DNA of 64,000 nucleotides from Pseudomonadota bacterium (GCA_023393475.1 JAEWLC010000037.1:1-64000); one strand, 5' to 3'; positions 54,080-62,542 are shown, counted from the first letter of the stretch. The notes: a model not told the origin generated them from the sequence alone. Numbers and translations: made by a program.

Positions 54080-55018
54080 ATGTCCCACCGGCTGGATGAA
54101 ACCGCCTCGGGCGTCTACGTTATTGCCGTCACCCCATTCACCGACGCCGGCCAGATCGACGAAGCGAGCATCGACAGCGTCGTCGAGTTCTATCTCGAGA
54201 AGGGCGTCACCGGCATGACGATCCTGGGCATGATGGGCGAGTCCCACAAGCTCAGCATGGAAGAGGGCCGCGCGGTGATGAACCGCTACCTGTCGCGCAT
54301 CGATGGCCGTATCCCGGTGGTCGTGGGCGTCTCCAACGCCGGCACCGATCCGCTGGTCAGCTTCGCCAGCGAGGCAATGGACGCCGGCGCCGCCGGCGTG
54401 ATGGTCGCCCCGGTCAACACGCTGAGGACCGAGGAGCAGATCTTCGGCTACTTCTCAGCCGTGCTCGACCGCCTCGGCGACACCCCCGTGGTGCTGCAGG
54501 ACTACCCGTTCATCACCGCGGTCAACATCTCGGTCGATACGCTGAAGCGCCTGTTCGATCGCTATGACAGCATCAAGATGCTCAAGCACGAGGACTGGCC
54601 CGGGCACACCAAGCTCTCCCGCCTGCGCGCCCTGCCCGGCCGCCAGGTCTCGATCCTCGTCGGCAACGGCGGGCTCTACCTGCCGCAGGAACTGGCGCGC
54701 GGCGCCAATGGTGCGATGACCGGCTTCGCTTATCCCGAGATGCTGGTCGAGGTCTGCGCCGAATACGCCAGGGGCAACGCGGACCGCGCCGAGGACATCT
54801 TCGACATGTACCTGCCGCTGCTGCGCCACGAGGCCCAGCCGGTCATCGGCATCGCGCTGCGCAAGGAAACGCTGCGCCGCCGCGGCGCCATCGCTTCGGC
54901 GCATGTCCGCCATCCGGGCCCCCGCCTCAGCGCCGACGACCATCGCGAGCTCGACCGGCTGATCGAGCGCCTCGAGCGGCGCCTCGCCGCCGAACCGCGC
55001 CTCGCGGCCGCCTCCTGA
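54080..55018 (+). CDS. Dihydrodipicolinate synthase/N-acetylneuraminate lyase family aldolase
   Basis: A 312-residue (beta/alpha)8 Schiff-base enzyme. The GMMGESHKLSMEEGRAV segment matches the G-T-T-G-E-x-x-x-L family motif in modified form. The Tyr lies in VVLQDYPFI and the imine-forming Lys in SIKMLKHEDWPG. Members catalyse aldol or retro-aldol reactions on 2-oxo acids. Here it likely processes a carbonyl intermediate of the catabolic pathway; it is unlikely to be the lysine-biosynthesis DapA. The start has GAGGAAAG upstream. The stop overlaps the next gene (TGATG). Confidence 0.85.
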   Translation: MSHRLDETASGVYVIAVTPFTDAGQIDEASIDSVVEFYLEKGVTGMTILGMMGESHKLSMEEGRAVMNRYLSRIDGRIPVVVGVSNAGTDPLVSFASEAMDAGAAGVMVAPVNTLRTEEQIFGYFSAVLDRLGDTPVVLQDYPFITAVNISVDTLKRLFDRYDSIKMLKHEDWPGHTKLSRLRALPGRQVSILVGNGGLYLPQELARGANGAMTGFAYPEMLVEVCAEYARGNADRAEDIFDMYLPLLRHEAQPVIGIALRKETLRRRGAIASAHVRHPGPRLSADDHRELDRLIERLERRLAAEPRLAAAS

Positions 55019-55455
55019 TGCGCCTCGACAACCTCCCGCCTCCCCCCAAACCGGCCGGCGCCTACCGGCCGGTCGTCGTCATCGGGGACATGGCGTATCT
55101 TTCCGGCTTCGGCCCCCGAAATGCCGACGGCACCCCGCTCGTCGGCATGGTCGGGCGCGACCTCGACCTCGAGGCCGCGCAGGCTGCGGCCCGCAATATC
55201 GGCGAGACCATCCTCGCGGTGCTGCAGGAGACGCTCGGCGACCTCGACCGCATCCGGCAGGTCGTTCGCATCACCGGCATGATCGCCTGCCCTCCGGATT
55301 TCACCATGCATCCCAAGGTGCTGGACGGCTGCTCGCTGCTCCTCGCCGAAGTGCTGGGCGAACGCGGCCAGCATGCGCGCATGGCCTATGGCGTGAGCTC
55401 GCTGCCCAACGGCTCGCCGGTGGCGATCGACTGCGTTTGCCAGGTGGTACTCTAG
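55018..55455 (+). CDS. RidA/YjgF family protein (imine/enamine deaminase-like)
   Basis: A 145-residue member of the Rid superfamily. Conserved features are YLSGFGPRNADG, IGETILAVLQETLGDLDRI and the C-terminal ARMAYGVSSLPNGSPVAIDC, which contains the R-x-x-x-G-V core. Such proteins hydrolyse reactive imines or aminoacrylates, and RutC performs a related step in pyrimidine catabolism. It is translationally coupled to the aldolase gene and is the last gene of the rightward run. Confidence 0.85.
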   Translation: MRLDNLPPPPKPAGAYRPVVVIGDMAYLSGFGPRNADGTPLVGMVGRDLDLEAAQAAARNIGETILAVLQETLGDLDRIRQVVRITGMIACPPDFTMHPKVLDGCSLLLAEVLGERGQHARMAYGVSSLPNGSPVAIDCVCQVVL

Positions 55456-56063
55456 GCCACGCTGATGCATCCGGCGGCCATCGCCCCGGAGGATATCAAA
55501 GAGCAGGACGGTGACCGGCGCGGTTTCAGGCCACGCGGTTAGTCCGCAGATGAAACGGCCGTCGCCGCGCCGGTCTGATCGGGGTGGAGTCAGATCTGGG
55601 GGATCCAGGGAGCATGCCCCCATCGCCCCTCTCGTCCACGTTACCGTGTCGGAGCCTGGATGGGTGGTTGGTTGTCGGTCCCACAAACCCGCCATGACAC
55701 GACTGCCATGGCTCCCGATATCCCCACACCGTTCGTTCGTCGCGAACGCCGCCCAGTGCGAGGACGGGGGGGAGGATACGGGCGCGGGAGTGGTGGGGGG
55801 ATAAGAATTTCACACGCGATGTCACCCCGGCGGAGCCCGGGGTCCATCATGAGGTCTCACGGCTCGCTATGGAGGTGGAGGGACCTCGTGATGGATTCCG
55901 GCCTTCGCCGGAATGACCCGCTGGGTGGGCGGGCATTGTGCCCGAGGGGCACCCCCTCCGACCTGCGCTAGTTCGCTGCGCTCACAAGCTACGGTTGCCT
56001 CCCCCATCTAGGGGGAGGTTGGGCCGGTGAGTTGTGATGGATGGGTGCCCAATAGCGCCAGCG
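55456..56063. repeat. 608-bp gene-free region with several palindromic repeats
   Basis: Contains an extended palindromic element at 55821-55917 made of ACCCCGG/CCGGGGT (55824-55843), an imperfect long arm pair (GGTCCATCATGAGGTC against GACCTCGTGATGGA), and ATTCCGGC-CTTC-GCCGGAAT (55895-55914). A separate hairpin CCTCCCCC-ATCTA-GGGGGAGG lies at 55998-56018. No coding frame here looks real. The flanking genes are convergent, so part may act as terminators. Confidence 0.6.
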
Positions 56064-57107
56064 CTAGATGTCCAGCACCAGTTTCCCGCTGGAACAGCCC
56101 GAGCAGCAGACCATGATCAGTTCGTTGCTGGCGCGCTCGCGCGGGGACAGCACGTTGTCCATGTGCTCGGGCACGCCGTCGAGCACACGCGTCTCGCACG
56201 AGCCGCAGACGCCTTCCTTGCAGGAATGCGAGACATAGACGTCGTTCTTCAGCAGCACGTCGAGAATGGTCTCGCCGAGCGGCACGTGGAAGGTCTGGCC
56301 GCGGCGCTTGAGCTCGACGTCGAAGGCCATGGTGGGCTTGGACTTGCTGCCCACGAAGTGCTCGATATGGACATTGTCCTCGGGCCGCCAGCCGGCCGAG
56401 GCGCGGAACGTCTCGATCATCTTGCCGGGGCCGCAGCAATAGAGATGCGCGACCTTGGGAATGGTCGCGGCGATCTTGAGCAGCGGAAACACCCGCCCTG
56501 CCTCGGCATCGAAATGCAGGTGCACGCGGCCGGGAGACGCGGCTTCCAGGGCCTTGAGCTCGGGCAGGAAGGCGGCGCTCTCGCGGTTGCGGGCGGCGTA
56601 GAAGAGCTTCCACGGCCGGCCCAGCGCTTCGAGCTGCCGGATCATGGCGAGGATCGGCGTGATGCCGATGCCCCCCGCAAAGAAGGCGCTCTGCTCGGCG
56701 TCCTCGACCAGGTGGAAGGTGTTGTGCGGCGGATCTACCGGCAGCACGTCACCTACCTGCAACTGCTCGACGATATAGGCCGAACCACCACGGCTAGCGG
56801 CGTCGCGATTGACGCCGATGACGTAGCGGTCGCGCGTCTCCGGCCCGTTGGTCAGCGAATAGGAGCGGCTGAGATCGCCCGGCAGCTTGAGATTGATGTG
56901 GGCGCCCGCCGTGAACGGCGGCAGCGGTGAGCCGTCCGCAGAGACGAGCTCGACCTGGCGGATCGTCTCGGCGACCATCCTGATCGCATCGACCCGCAAG
57001 GTCAGTTGCTTGTGTCCGGTCGGGGTCGGGTCATGGCCCGCCCCGATCCACTCGGAGGTATCCGGCACGAGGGCCGCGTCGGATGCCATGGCAAAATCCT
57101 CGCTCAT
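56064..57107 (-). CDS. Rieske oxygenase reductase component (FNR domain plus C-terminal [2Fe-2S])
   Basis: A 347-residue electron-transfer protein of the phthalate dioxygenase reductase type. The flavin-binding segment is RSYSLTNGPE, the NAD-binding segment FFAGGIGITPILAMIRQL with LYCCGPGKMIE. The C-terminal plant-type ferredoxin domain has SHSCKEGVCGSCETRVLDG and VCCSGC, giving the Cys ligands. It passes electrons from NAD(P)H to the adjacent oxygenase, overlapping it by four bases (ATGA). Confidence 0.93.
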   Translation of the reverse strand: MSEDFAMASDAALVPDTSEWIGAGHDPTPTGHKQLTLRVDAIRMVAETIRQVELVSADGSPLPPFTAGAHINLKLPGDLSRSYSLTNGPETRDRYVIGVNRDAASRGGSAYIVEQLQVGDVLPVDPPHNTFHLVEDAEQSAFFAGGIGITPILAMIRQLEALGRPWKLFYAARNRESAAFLPELKALEAASPGRVHLHFDAEAGRVFPLLKIAATIPKVAHLYCCGPGKMIETFRASAGWRPEDNVHIEHFVGSKSKPTMAFDVELKRRGQTFHVPLGETILDVLLKNDVYVSHSCKEGVCGSCETRVLDGVPEHMDNVLSPRERASNELIMVCCSGCSSGKLVLDI

Positions 57108-58435
57108 TCGGCGGCGGTCAGCTTGGGCCGGTAGCCCTTGATCTCGGCCATCTTCTCTTCATAGCCCTCGAGCCAGTCGGTGCCGTAGGGCACGACGATG
57201 TCGCCGCCGCGCGCGTCGCGAGCGAGTTCGGGCTGGTCGACGATAGCCGGCAGCTTGCCGGTCGCGCGGTATTCCTTGGCCGCGTCGAGCATGACGCGAC
57301 GGGTGAGGATTACCATGCGGTCGGAGGCGGCGAGGTGTTCCATCTCCCGATCCACGGTGTGGCCCATCGACTCCTGGATCGCCTGATCCTGCAGCGGGAT
57401 GCCCACGATGCCGGTGTAGCTCTCGCCGCTGCGCTGCCAGTCGCGGTCGATGCCGTAGTCGTTGCTGGCATCCTTGACCGGGCGCCAGCGGCCCTTCCAG
57501 TCGGTGGTGGTGGGCAGGTACTCGAGCGGGCGGGCGAGGCCCTGCACCTCGGTGCCGTCCTTGTACATGAGCTTCTTCTTGCCGCCGCCGGAAGCGCGCC
57601 GCAGATCGATGTTGAAGATCATCGTCGAGGTGTCGTCGATCGGCACCCAGGCGTTGGCCGTGACATTCTCGTCGAGCTCGCCCGAGGGATAGGTGACCCA
57701 GAACGGGAAGATGTAGCTCGCGAACCGATGGTGCTCGGTGCCCTCGTAGGCGTTGCGCTGGGCCGAGTACATGGTGCCGAAGGGCATCACCGAGACGTTG
57801 ATCTTGGGCGCCTTTTCGATGACCGTGAACACTTCCGGGTTCGACAGGTCGAGCCTCTCGCCGTCGACGCCGCCCACATGCAGGAAGCCGAGGTGCGAGG
57901 TATCGATGTCGCCTTCGAGCGCCTGCATGTAGTTGCAGTCGCGGTGGGTGAGCGCGATGTTGCGATCATCCGGCTCGCCCAGGATCGCCTCGATCTCCGG
58001 CAGCTCGGGAGGGTTGTCCTGCCGCTCGCCCATATAGGCGAACACCATGCCGCCCGATTCCTTGACACGATAGGCGATCGCCGGGGTGCCCGCCGGATAC
58101 TTCGACTTATCCTCGAGGTTGGGTTGGTCGAGGCACTTGCCGGTCACGTCGAACTTCCAGCCGTGATAGGCGCAGCGGATGCCGCCCAGCTCGTTGCGGC
58201 CGAAGAACAGCGAGGCGCACCGGTGCGGGCAGCGATGGTCGAACACGCCGACACGGCCTTCGGTATCGCGGAAAGCGACCAGCTTCTCGCCCAGGATCAT
58301 CAGGCGGACCGGATCGCCATCGGCCTTCAGCTCTGAGCTGAGGCAGACCGGCAGCCAGAACTGGCGAAAGAAATCGCCCATAAGCGTGCCTTTGCCCACA
58401 CGGGTGAGTTCGATGTTTTCTTCAGCGGTGATCAT
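57104..58435 (-). CDS. Rieske non-heme iron oxygenase, alpha subunit (phthalate/phenoxybenzoate type)
   Basis: A 443-residue aromatic-ring-hydroxylating oxygenase. Rieske ligands are Cys69, His71, Cys88 and His91 (CPHRC and CAYHGW). The mononuclear iron motif is EGDIDTSHLGFLH. No beta subunit is present, as in group I oxygenases that also carry out O- or N-demethylation. The reductase gene follows. The ATG at 58435 has AGGAG 8 nt upstream. It is probably co-transcribed with the second carbon-nitrogen hydrolase (gap 11 bp). Confidence 0.94.
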   Translation of the reverse strand: MITAEENIELTRVGKGTLMGDFFRQFWLPVCLSSELKADGDPVRLMILGEKLVAFRDTEGRVGVFDHRCPHRCASLFFGRNELGGIRCAYHGWKFDVTGKCLDQPNLEDKSKYPAGTPAIAYRVKESGGMVFAYMGERQDNPPELPEIEAILGEPDDRNIALTHRDCNYMQALEGDIDTSHLGFLHVGGVDGERLDLSNPEVFTVIEKAPKINVSVMPFGTMYSAQRNAYEGTEHHRFASYIFPFWVTYPSGELDENVTANAWVPIDDTSTMIFNIDLRRASGGGKKKLMYKDGTEVQGLARPLEYLPTTTDWKGRWRPVKDASNDYGIDRDWQRSGESYTGIVGIPLQDQAIQESMGHTVDREMEHLAASDRMVILTRRVMLDAAKEYRATGKLPAIVDQPELARDARGGDIVVPYGTDWLEGYEEKMAEIKGYRPKLTAAE

Positions 58436-58446
58436 GGGAGTGTCTC

Positions 58447-59520
58447 CTAGTGGGCAGCGGCGGCGACGGGCTCGGGAGCTCCGGCCGGTAGCGGTTCGAG
58501 GATGCCGGCGCGCTCCATGTTCTGGCGCGAGATGGCAATGGCGGCCTTGGTCTCGGCGACGTCGGCCATCGGGGCATCGAGGAAGTAGTTGGCCGGGTAG
58601 AACCTGGCCGCCTGGTAGAACGGCACGTACATCTCGTAGCGCGCCCTGAGCAGCGTGTTGTCGAGCCCGGTATCGGTGCGGCGATCGCGGCGCAGCTGCT
58701 CGATGTCGATCATGGCGGTGACGCCGATGCTCTCGGTCGCGCTCTCCTGGAAGCTCAGCGTGTTGCCGTGGTGATCGAGGATGTGCGAGCGGCCACCGAG
58801 GATGGTGTTGTCAGGCGAAAACCCGATGAACTCGGCGACATTGCCGGAGATCAGGTAGGTCATGTTCTCGGTGGCGCGGCAGAGCTTTGCCGCCTCCTGC
58901 CGCTCGGAGAACTTCGAGTTGGTGGGGTGGAGGATCACCTCTGCGCCCTGCATCATCATCACGCGAGCGACCTCGGGAATGGTGATCTCGCCGCAGGGAA
59001 TGACGCAGAGCTTGCCTAGCTCGGTATCGACCACCGGGAACTGCTGCTCCAGCGGCGTCACCGCGAGATAGGCGCTCATGAAATCGTGCACGGACGGGAA
59101 GGCCGCGGTGTTGAGGCGGCGGTAGTTGAGGATCACCTCGCCCGTGCGGTCGATGATGAAGGACGAATTGAAGTAGCGGCCGGGCCACTCGGTCGGCGCT
59201 TCGAACATGTTGCCGCAGATGAAGATGCCGCGGCGCCTGGCCAGTTCCTGCAGCGGTGCTGTCAGCGGGCCGGGAATGGGCGAGCAGGCGCGCTCGATCC
59301 ATTCACCCACGCCCATGTGCAGCGGCGGGCCCTGCATGGCGAACTCGGGGAAGACCACAAGATCGGGTTTCTTGTCGCTGTCGCAGGCAGCCTCGATCAT
59401 CTGCACGAGCCGATCGGTATTGCGCTGGATGACGACCTTGGCCGCGCCGTTGTCGGGAGCCTGGGAGGCCCTTTCGCTGCGCATCTGGATGCTTGTTGCA
59501 CGCCAGGGTTTGATCGCCAT
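58447..59520 (-). CDS. Carbon-nitrogen hydrolase, nitrilase superfamily (copy 2)
   Basis: A 357-residue paralogue of 47641-48666. Glu lies in VVFPEFAMQG and Cys in VIPCGEITIPEVAR. The normal Lys site again reads Arg (LNYRRLNTAA). The start at 59520 has GGAG 10 nt upstream; a longer frame to 59562 runs across the operator and is rejected. It is the first gene of a leftward operon with the Rieske oxygenase and reductase, with a perfect operator palindrome 29 bp upstream. Confidence 0.88.
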   Translation of the reverse strand: MAIKPWRATSIQMRSERASQAPDNGAAKVVIQRNTDRLVQMIEAACDSDKKPDLVVFPEFAMQGPPLHMGVGEWIERACSPIPGPLTAPLQELARRRGIFICGNMFEAPTEWPGRYFNSSFIIDRTGEVILNYRRLNTAAFPSVHDFMSAYLAVTPLEQQFPVVDTELGKLCVIPCGEITIPEVARVMMMQGAEVILHPTNSKFSERQEAAKLCRATENMTYLISGNVAEFIGFSPDNTILGGRSHILDHHGNTLSFQESATESIGVTAMIDIEQLRRDRRTDTGLDNTLLRARYEMYVPFYQAARFYPANYFLDAPMADVAETKAAIAISRQNMERAGILEPLPAGAPEPVAAAAH

Positions 59521-59548
59521 TGCTTGTCGCTCCATCACTTGCACGCCA

Positions 59549-59560
59549 GTGGTATACCAC
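59549..59560. promoter_or_regulatory. Perfect operator palindrome GTGGTATACCAC
   Basis: A 12-bp perfect inverted repeat whose 10-bp core TGGTATACCA is the centre of the cluster consensus. It lies 28-39 bp upstream of the second carbon-nitrogen hydrolase and about 190 bp upstream of gntR-2, within the divergent region. Likely binding site of one or both FCD regulators. Confidence 0.7.
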
Positions 59561-59750
59561 AAGCATTATTCAAGTCGGGATGGAATGCAAGGCCCTGCCT
59601 GTGGATTTTGCCGAAGCCTTGGGCAACGGCCGGAATTGCCTAATCCGGTGGCGGGCAGACGGGCTAAATATCGGGGATACCAGCGATATTCCGCATGTGT
59701 TCCTTGGGCGCTTCGCCTATATGAAAGGCAATCCACAAATGGAGGCTCCG

Positions 59751-60455
59751 ATGGGTGAAGTCGCGGATCCAGGCGATACAGGCGACGATTTGGCATTCCT
59801 GGGCGGTGACGCCGGGCAGAAGCCGAATCTGACCGAGCAGGTCTATGACCAACTGATCGGTTTGCTGATCGCCGGCGAGTTGCGCCCCGGCGACGTCATC
59901 ACCGAGCGGCGCATGGCCGAGCGGCTGAACGCCTCGCGCACGCCGATCCGCGAGGCGCTTGGTCGGCTTGAGGCCGAGGGGCTAGTCTACAAGCAGCCGA
60001 GCCGCGGCGTGACCGTGAGCCCGTTCTCGACCGAGGCCTTTGTTGAAATTCTCAACGTCCGGCAACTGCTCGAGGCCGAAGCCGCGTTCCTCGCTGCCGG
60101 CAAGATTCCCGCCGAGCGCATCGCCACCATTCGCCAGTCGCTCGATACGCTGGCCCGGAACCCCAAGCCGACTCTGAGCGAAATCTGGGCGGTCGACGAC
60201 ATGCTGCACGGCGAGATCGCCGATGCGGCGGGCAATACGCTGATGGCGGCGATGATCCGTGACCTGCGCCGGCGCACCCATGTGTTCAACGCCTATCGCA
60301 ACCCGATGACGCCGCGCTTCAGCGTGGACGAGAACACGCGCCTGCTCGACGCCGTCGCCAGCGGCAGCCGTGACCTCGCGCGCGCCGCCATGGTGCAGCA
60401 CATCGAGACGGTGAAGCTCGCCATCATTGAGCGGCTGTCGGGAATCCTGCGCTAG
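59751..60455 (+). CDS. GntR family regulator, FCD subfamily (copy 2)
   Basis: A 234-residue regulator with an N-terminal winged helix (LTEQVYDQLIGLLIAGELRPGDVITERRMAERLNASRTPIREALGRLEAEGLV) and an FCD domain (IWAVDDMLHGEIADAAGNTLMAAMIRDLRRRTHVFNAYR). The FCD helix shares long runs with copy 1. The ATG at 59751 has GGAGG 5 nt upstream, preferred over 59721 and 59739. It is convergent with the hydantoinase-like gene, overlapping by four bases at the end. Confidence 0.92.
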   Translation: MGEVADPGDTGDDLAFLGGDAGQKPNLTEQVYDQLIGLLIAGELRPGDVITERRMAERLNASRTPIREALGRLEAEGLVYKQPSRGVTVSPFSTEAFVEILNVRQLLEAEAAFLAAGKIPAERIATIRQSLDTLARNPKPTLSEIWAVDDMLHGEIADAAGNTLMAAMIRDLRRRTHVFNAYRNPMTPRFSVDENTRLLDAVASGSRDLARAAMVQHIETVKLAIIERLSGILR

Positions 60456-61798
60456 CCGCGCGGCACGAACCGCCCTGCCCCGCTGGCGGCGATGACGGCG
60501 GAGCCATCCCAGGCCAGCTGGCCGCGAACCCAGGTGGCGACCGGCGTGACGGTGAAGGTTTCGCCGTCATAGGCGCTCCAGCCCGGACCACCGGGATTGC
60601 GGCGTGAGTCGTAGATGTGCGCCGCCGGATCCAGCACCGCGATATCGGCATCCATGCCCGGTGCGATGCGCCCTTTCGTCGAGAGGCCGAAGAAACGCGC
60701 CGGCCGCTCTGCCAACCATTCGGCACTCATCTCGGCCGCCCGGTCGGCGCCGTAGCGCGCGGCTGCGTCGGTGAAGAACGAGGGCAGCAGCGTCTCGAGT
60801 CCCGGCATGCCGGCGGCGACGTCGAAGATCGACGGGTTGTTCTTGCGCTCGATCGGCCAGGCGCTGTGATCCGACGAGACGAACGTGCACTCGCCCCGCT
60901 CCAGCACCTGCCACAGCGCCTCGCGCCTTCCGCCCCGGATCGGCGGGTTGACTTTCAGCTTGCCGCCGAGGCGCGGCATGTCCTCGGCCGCGTCGAAATG
61001 GAGATAATGGACGCACATCTCGGCGGTCGCCGGAGCACCCGACTCGCAGAAACGGCGGGTCAGGTCGAAGCCATCGGGCGTCGAGATATGGACGATGTGC
61101 AGCGGGGTCGCGGCCCCTGCCCCGAGTGCAAGGAACGTGGCGGTGGCAGAGATCTCGGCCACCTCCGGACGGCTGGGACTGTGGTGCTCCGGCCCGGTCT
61201 TCCCCGCTGCCTTGAACTCGGCGGCGAGGCGCCGGACGATCTCCTGGTCCTCGTTGTGCAGCCCCAGCGGCAGGCCGGTGCCTTCGAGAATTTCGATCAG
61301 CGCGCGGGTTGCGCCGCTGCCGATGCGCGGGAAGCGGTGCGGATGGGCCTCGAACGAGGAGATCTTGAAGGCACAGACGCCGCCGGCGACCAGCGCCCGC
61401 ACGTCGGCCTCCACCGGCTCGTTCGGGACCGTGCCGTAGAGCGCGACGTCGCAGACAGCGTGTTCATGCACGGCAGCGATCTTCTGCGCCAGGAGCTCGC
61501 CGTTCCACACCGGGTCGGGCTCGTCATAGGGCATGTCGACGATGGTGGTGACGCCACCGATCACGGCCGCCTTGGTCGTGGGCGCCATGCCGGGGAAACC
61601 GATCTGGCTGCCGGCATGGGTCTGCCCGTCGACGGCACCGGGCAGCAGGTAGGCCGCCCGGTATTCGACCACTTCCTCCGCCTCCGGGCGCGGGCCTGAT
61701 CCGACGCCGGCGATGCGACCGCCAGAGATTGCGATCCAGCCGTCCTCGAGCAGGCCGGAAGGGGTCACGACACGGCCGGTGAGCAGGCGTTCATACAT
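60452..61798 (-). CDS. Cyclic amidohydrolase, dihydropyrimidinase/allantoinase/hydantoinase-like
   Basis: A 448-residue binuclear-metal hydrolase fold. Visible ligands: Lys for carboxylation in CAFKISSFEA, His in LGLHNED, His in HIVHIST and Asp in FVSSDHSAWP. The first motif, normally D-x-H-x-H, reads AVDGQTHAGS, so Gln (codon CAG) replaces the first His. The family opens cyclic amide rings such as hydantoin, dihydropyrimidine and allantoin. The ATG at 61798 lies 45 bp from an operator-like site. It is divergent from the NIPSNAP gene. Confidence 0.87.
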   Translation of the reverse strand: MYERLLTGRVVTPSGLLEDGWIAISGGRIAGVGSGPRPEAEEVVEYRAAYLLPGAVDGQTHAGSQIGFPGMAPTTKAAVIGGVTTIVDMPYDEPDPVWNGELLAQKIAAVHEHAVCDVALYGTVPNEPVEADVRALVAGGVCAFKISSFEAHPHRFPRIGSGATRALIEILEGTGLPLGLHNEDQEIVRRLAAEFKAAGKTGPEHHSPSRPEVAEISATATFLALGAGAATPLHIVHISTPDGFDLTRRFCESGAPATAEMCVHYLHFDAAEDMPRLGGKLKVNPPIRGGRREALWQVLERGECTFVSSDHSAWPIERKNNPSIFDVAAGMPGLETLLPSFFTDAAARYGADRAAEMSAEWLAERPARFFGLSTKGRIAPGMDADIAVLDPAAHIYDSRRNPGGPGWSAYDGETFTVTPVATWVRGQLAWDGSAVIAASGAGRFVPRG

Positions 61799-61843
61799 GG
61801 CCGGTTTCCTCGTTCAACGTTTGGCGTGCAATTGGAATTCAAG

Positions 61844-61853
61844 TGGTGTACCA
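61844..61853. promoter_or_regulatory. Operator-like palindrome TGGTGTACCA
   Basis: Sits between the divergent hydantoinase-like and NIPSNAP genes, 45 and 58 bp from their starts. It is the exact reverse complement of the site at 47513-47522 and fits the shared consensus TGGTRYRCCA. Confidence 0.65.
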
Positions 61854-61911
61854 ATCGTTCGCGAGTTTGAAAAGCCTTGGCGTAACCCGCCCATTCACCT
61901 CAGGACCAACG

Positions 61912-62526
61912 ATGATCTACGACCTGACAATCCTGTCGCTGCTGCCCAACACGCTTGGCGCCGTGCTGCCGATCCTGCCCAAGACCTACGAGGGGTTCTC
62001 GTCCACCGGAAAGACGCTTGGCGCCTTCTCGTGCGAGTTCGGCGTGCTCAACCGCTTCGCCTTCATTACCGCCTATGAGAGCGTCGAGGCCCTAACTGCC
62101 GAGCGCGCGCGCCTGATGCAGACCGAGGACGCCTACGGCATCGCCCCCTATCTTGGCGGCGTGCAGAGCACCGCGTTCAAGCCGCTTTTCTTCATGGGTG
62201 ACATCGAGACCGGCTCGTTCGGCCCGTTCTACGAGTTCCGCACCTATACGCTGGCGCCCAACGGCCTGCCGGAGACGGCGGAAGCCTGGAGCAAGGTGGT
62301 GCCGCGCCGCAACGAGATGTCCAAGGTCCTGACCGTGATGGCCTCGATCGAGGAAGGCCCGACCAAGATGGTGCACATCTACCCCTACGCCTCGATCGCC
62401 GACCGCCAGGCCGCCCGCGCCCAGGCCAGCAAGGAAGGCATCTGGCCGCCCCCGGGCGGTTCGGGCAAGCTCACCTCGCTGCAGAACGAACTGTTCGTCG
62501 CGACGGCGTATTCGGACCTGAAGTAG
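61912..62526 (+). CDS. NIPSNAP family protein
   Basis: A 204-residue protein with two ferredoxin-like (dimeric alpha/beta barrel) repeats. The second shows the diagnostic YEFRTYTLAPNGLPE and AWSKVVPRRNEMSKV. NIPSNAP domains are found in small stand-alone proteins near catabolic operons, but have no clear enzymatic role. The ATG at 61912 is preceded by CAGGA. It is convergent with xdhB. Confidence 0.82.
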   Translation: MIYDLTILSLLPNTLGAVLPILPKTYEGFSSTGKTLGAFSCEFGVLNRFAFITAYESVEALTAERARLMQTEDAYGIAPYLGGVQSTAFKPLFFMGDIETGSFGPFYEFRTYTLAPNGLPETAEAWSKVVPRRNEMSKVLTVMASIEEGPTKMVHIYPYASIADRQAARAQASKEGIWPPPGGSGKLTSLQNELFVATAYSDLK

Positions 62527-62542
62527 ATCTGGAGCCCGCGCC

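Noticed and set aside
54080..55018. Calling the aldolase DapA of lysine biosynthesis
   Set aside because: Motifs around the active site are modified and the gene is embedded in a catabolic operon.
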